Shown here: positions 30,397 to 31,208 of the stretch, piece by piece | Numbering within the stretch: position 1 is the first letter of the stretch | Layout of the letters: each line of letters starts with the position of its first letter | Virus record (IMG/VR): IMGVR_UViG_3300046692_000159 | Location: 1-31,208 of that record | DNA: 31,208 nucleotides | Source: a virus | Strand: one strand, 5' to 3' | Made by a program: the position numbers and the translations under genes | The notes under the pieces: generated by a model | Database searches by the model: none | What the model saw: only the letters and a program-made list of their open reading frames with translations | What the model was told of the DNA's origin: nothing

Positions 30397-30417
30397 TTCT
30401 AATTGGATACCCACTTT

Positions 30418-31134
30418 ATGACGGCTCTTCCTCTCATCCCTCTTTCTGCGAAGATTCGCGAAGCTATCAAAAAGAGCGGTCGGACCAAAGCTGATATCGC
30501 CCGAGAACTGGGCGTTACCAAGCAATCAATAACGGGCTGGGTCGAGTCCGGCCGCATCAGTAAAGGCAACTTACTGAAGCTGGCAGAGCTATTGCAAGTG
30601 GACATAAACTGGCTGATGGATGATGCTTCAGAGCAAAATCCGTTGAGATATGGTAAATTGCAGCTCGTTCCAAACACGCCTCCGGCGACCATATCCAACG
30701 TATCGCCAGTAGCTTTAGGCAAAAGAGCAATACCCGTGATATCAGCAATACAAGCAGGCGCACTCAAGGAAATAGCCCAGCCATATGAAGCTGGCGACGG
30801 TTACGCGACCGTGTTTGCTGATGATGAATATTCCAAGTGGGCGTTCGCCCTTGAAATAGAAGGCGAATCAATGCTGCCCGAGTTCCGACCGGGGGACATT
30901 GTGATCATTGAACCGGAATGGCAACCACGCCCTGGGGAGTATGTCGCCGCGAAAAACGGGCATGAAGAAGCCACTTTCAAGAAGTACAGGCCCCGAGGCA
31001 CCGCGCAGAATGGCGACATGATCTTCGAACTTTCTCCATTGAATGATGATTATCCAACAATGCGAAGTGATATCACACCGTTGAAAATAATCGGAGTTAT
31101 GGCCGAGCACCGCCGCAAAGCGCGCCGACGCTAA
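30418..31134 (+). CDS. Phage repressor, LexA/CI-like with S24 self-cleavage domain
   Basis: The ATG at 30418 (MTALPLIPLSAKIREAI) is preferred over an in-frame TTG at 30403, giving 238 residues. Residues 10 to 68 are an XRE-type helix-turn-helix (TKADIARELGVTKQSITGWVESG, quoted as TKADIARELGV and KQSITGWVESG). The C-terminal S24 domain has the Ala113-Gly114 cleavage bond in SAIQAG, Ser151 in GESMLPEF and Lys188 in ATFKKY, all in their usual positions. The protein keeps the lysogen quiet by binding the operators beside it; RecA after DNA damage would trigger its self-cleavage and induction. The gene ends 18 bases before a clear terminator. It is the only phage gene on the plus strand. Confidence 0.93.
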   Translation: MTALPLIPLSAKIREAIKKSGRTKADIARELGVTKQSITGWVESGRISKGNLLKLAELLQVDINWLMDDASEQNPLRYGKLQLVPNTPPATISNVSPVALGKRAIPVISAIQAGALKEIAQPYEAGDGYATVFADDEYSKWAFALEIEGESMLPEFRPGDIVIIEPEWQPRPGEYVAAKNGHEEATFKKYRPRGTAQNGDMIFELSPLNDDYPTMRSDITPLKIIGVMAEHRRKARRR

Positions 31135-31151
31135 GCATGATTCCTACTAGT

Positions 31152-31176
31152 GCCCGCGAAATGCGGGCTTTTTTTT
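31152..31176 (+). terminator. Intrinsic terminator of the repressor gene
   Basis: GCCCGC pairs with GCGGGC around GAAAT and is followed by eight T residues, 17 bases after the repressor stop. Confidence 0.88.
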
Positions 31177-31208
31177 CGCCTCGATTTTTGCCACGCGCCC
31201 ACAAGTCA

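Noticed and set aside
1-31208. CRISPR arrays, tRNA or rRNA genes, insertion sequences, integrase
   Set aside because: No regularly spaced direct repeats with spacers, no cloverleaf-like or ribosomal sequence, no transposase or recombinase motifs were found on either strand, so none is reported.

Overview
The window is most of a lambda-like (siphovirus-type) prophage in a GC-rich proteobacterium. Protein style and base composition suggest a betaproteobacterium of the Burkholderiales, possibly Oxalobacteraceae; this is an inference, since no ribosomal or tRNA gene is present to settle it. Nearly everything between about 2.2 and 30.3 kb reads on the minus strand as one long phage programme, so it is described from right to left. 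No integrase or recognisable attachment core is visible; the integrase probably lies beyond the right edge.

Immunity and early control (31.2 to 29.4 kb): a plus-strand S24-type repressor ending in a clear terminator faces a minus-strand Cro/YdaS-like protein across a short intergenic region. That region holds three related palindromes (candidate operators) and a good promoter for the cro-like gene. A CII/YmfL-type regulator follows. Replication (29.5 to 26.05 kb): a small unrecognised protein, a TOPRIM plus VapE-type primase-helicase, then a small ORF that contains a 60-bp imperfect inverted repeat and a cluster of GGTTGG/CCAACC hexamers, a candidate replication origin. A Q-like putative late antiterminator follows, then a relatively AT-rich unknown gene behaving like a moron.

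Late genes: gpZ-like minor tail protein, small and large terminase (lambda Nu1/A type), a gpW-like head-tail joiner with an extra N-terminal domain, lambda-type portal, a prohead protease fused to an HK97-type major capsid protein, an unknown small protein, FII-like and U-like head-tail/tail terminator proteins, tail tube, tail assembly chaperone pair (G and overlapping T frame), tape measure, then a distal-tail block (DUF2460, DUF2163, NlpC/P60 peptidase, tail-tip protein), accessory proteins, tail fibre, fibre-assembly protein, two holin candidates and a GH24 lysozyme. Genes inside each block are tightly coupled, often by ATGA overlaps. Five intrinsic-terminator-like hairpins with U-tracts separate the blocks, an arrangement that makes sense if a Q-like factor reads through them.

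Left end (1 to 2.2 kb): an acyltransferase-3 gene with its own possible promoter is a likely lysogenic-conversion gene (surface sugar modification). Beyond it, on the plus strand and lower in GC, lie the 3' end of a trypsin-like protease gene overlapped by a gene for a small protein with a hydrophobic tail. This pair may be host DNA or an accessory conflict/defence module.
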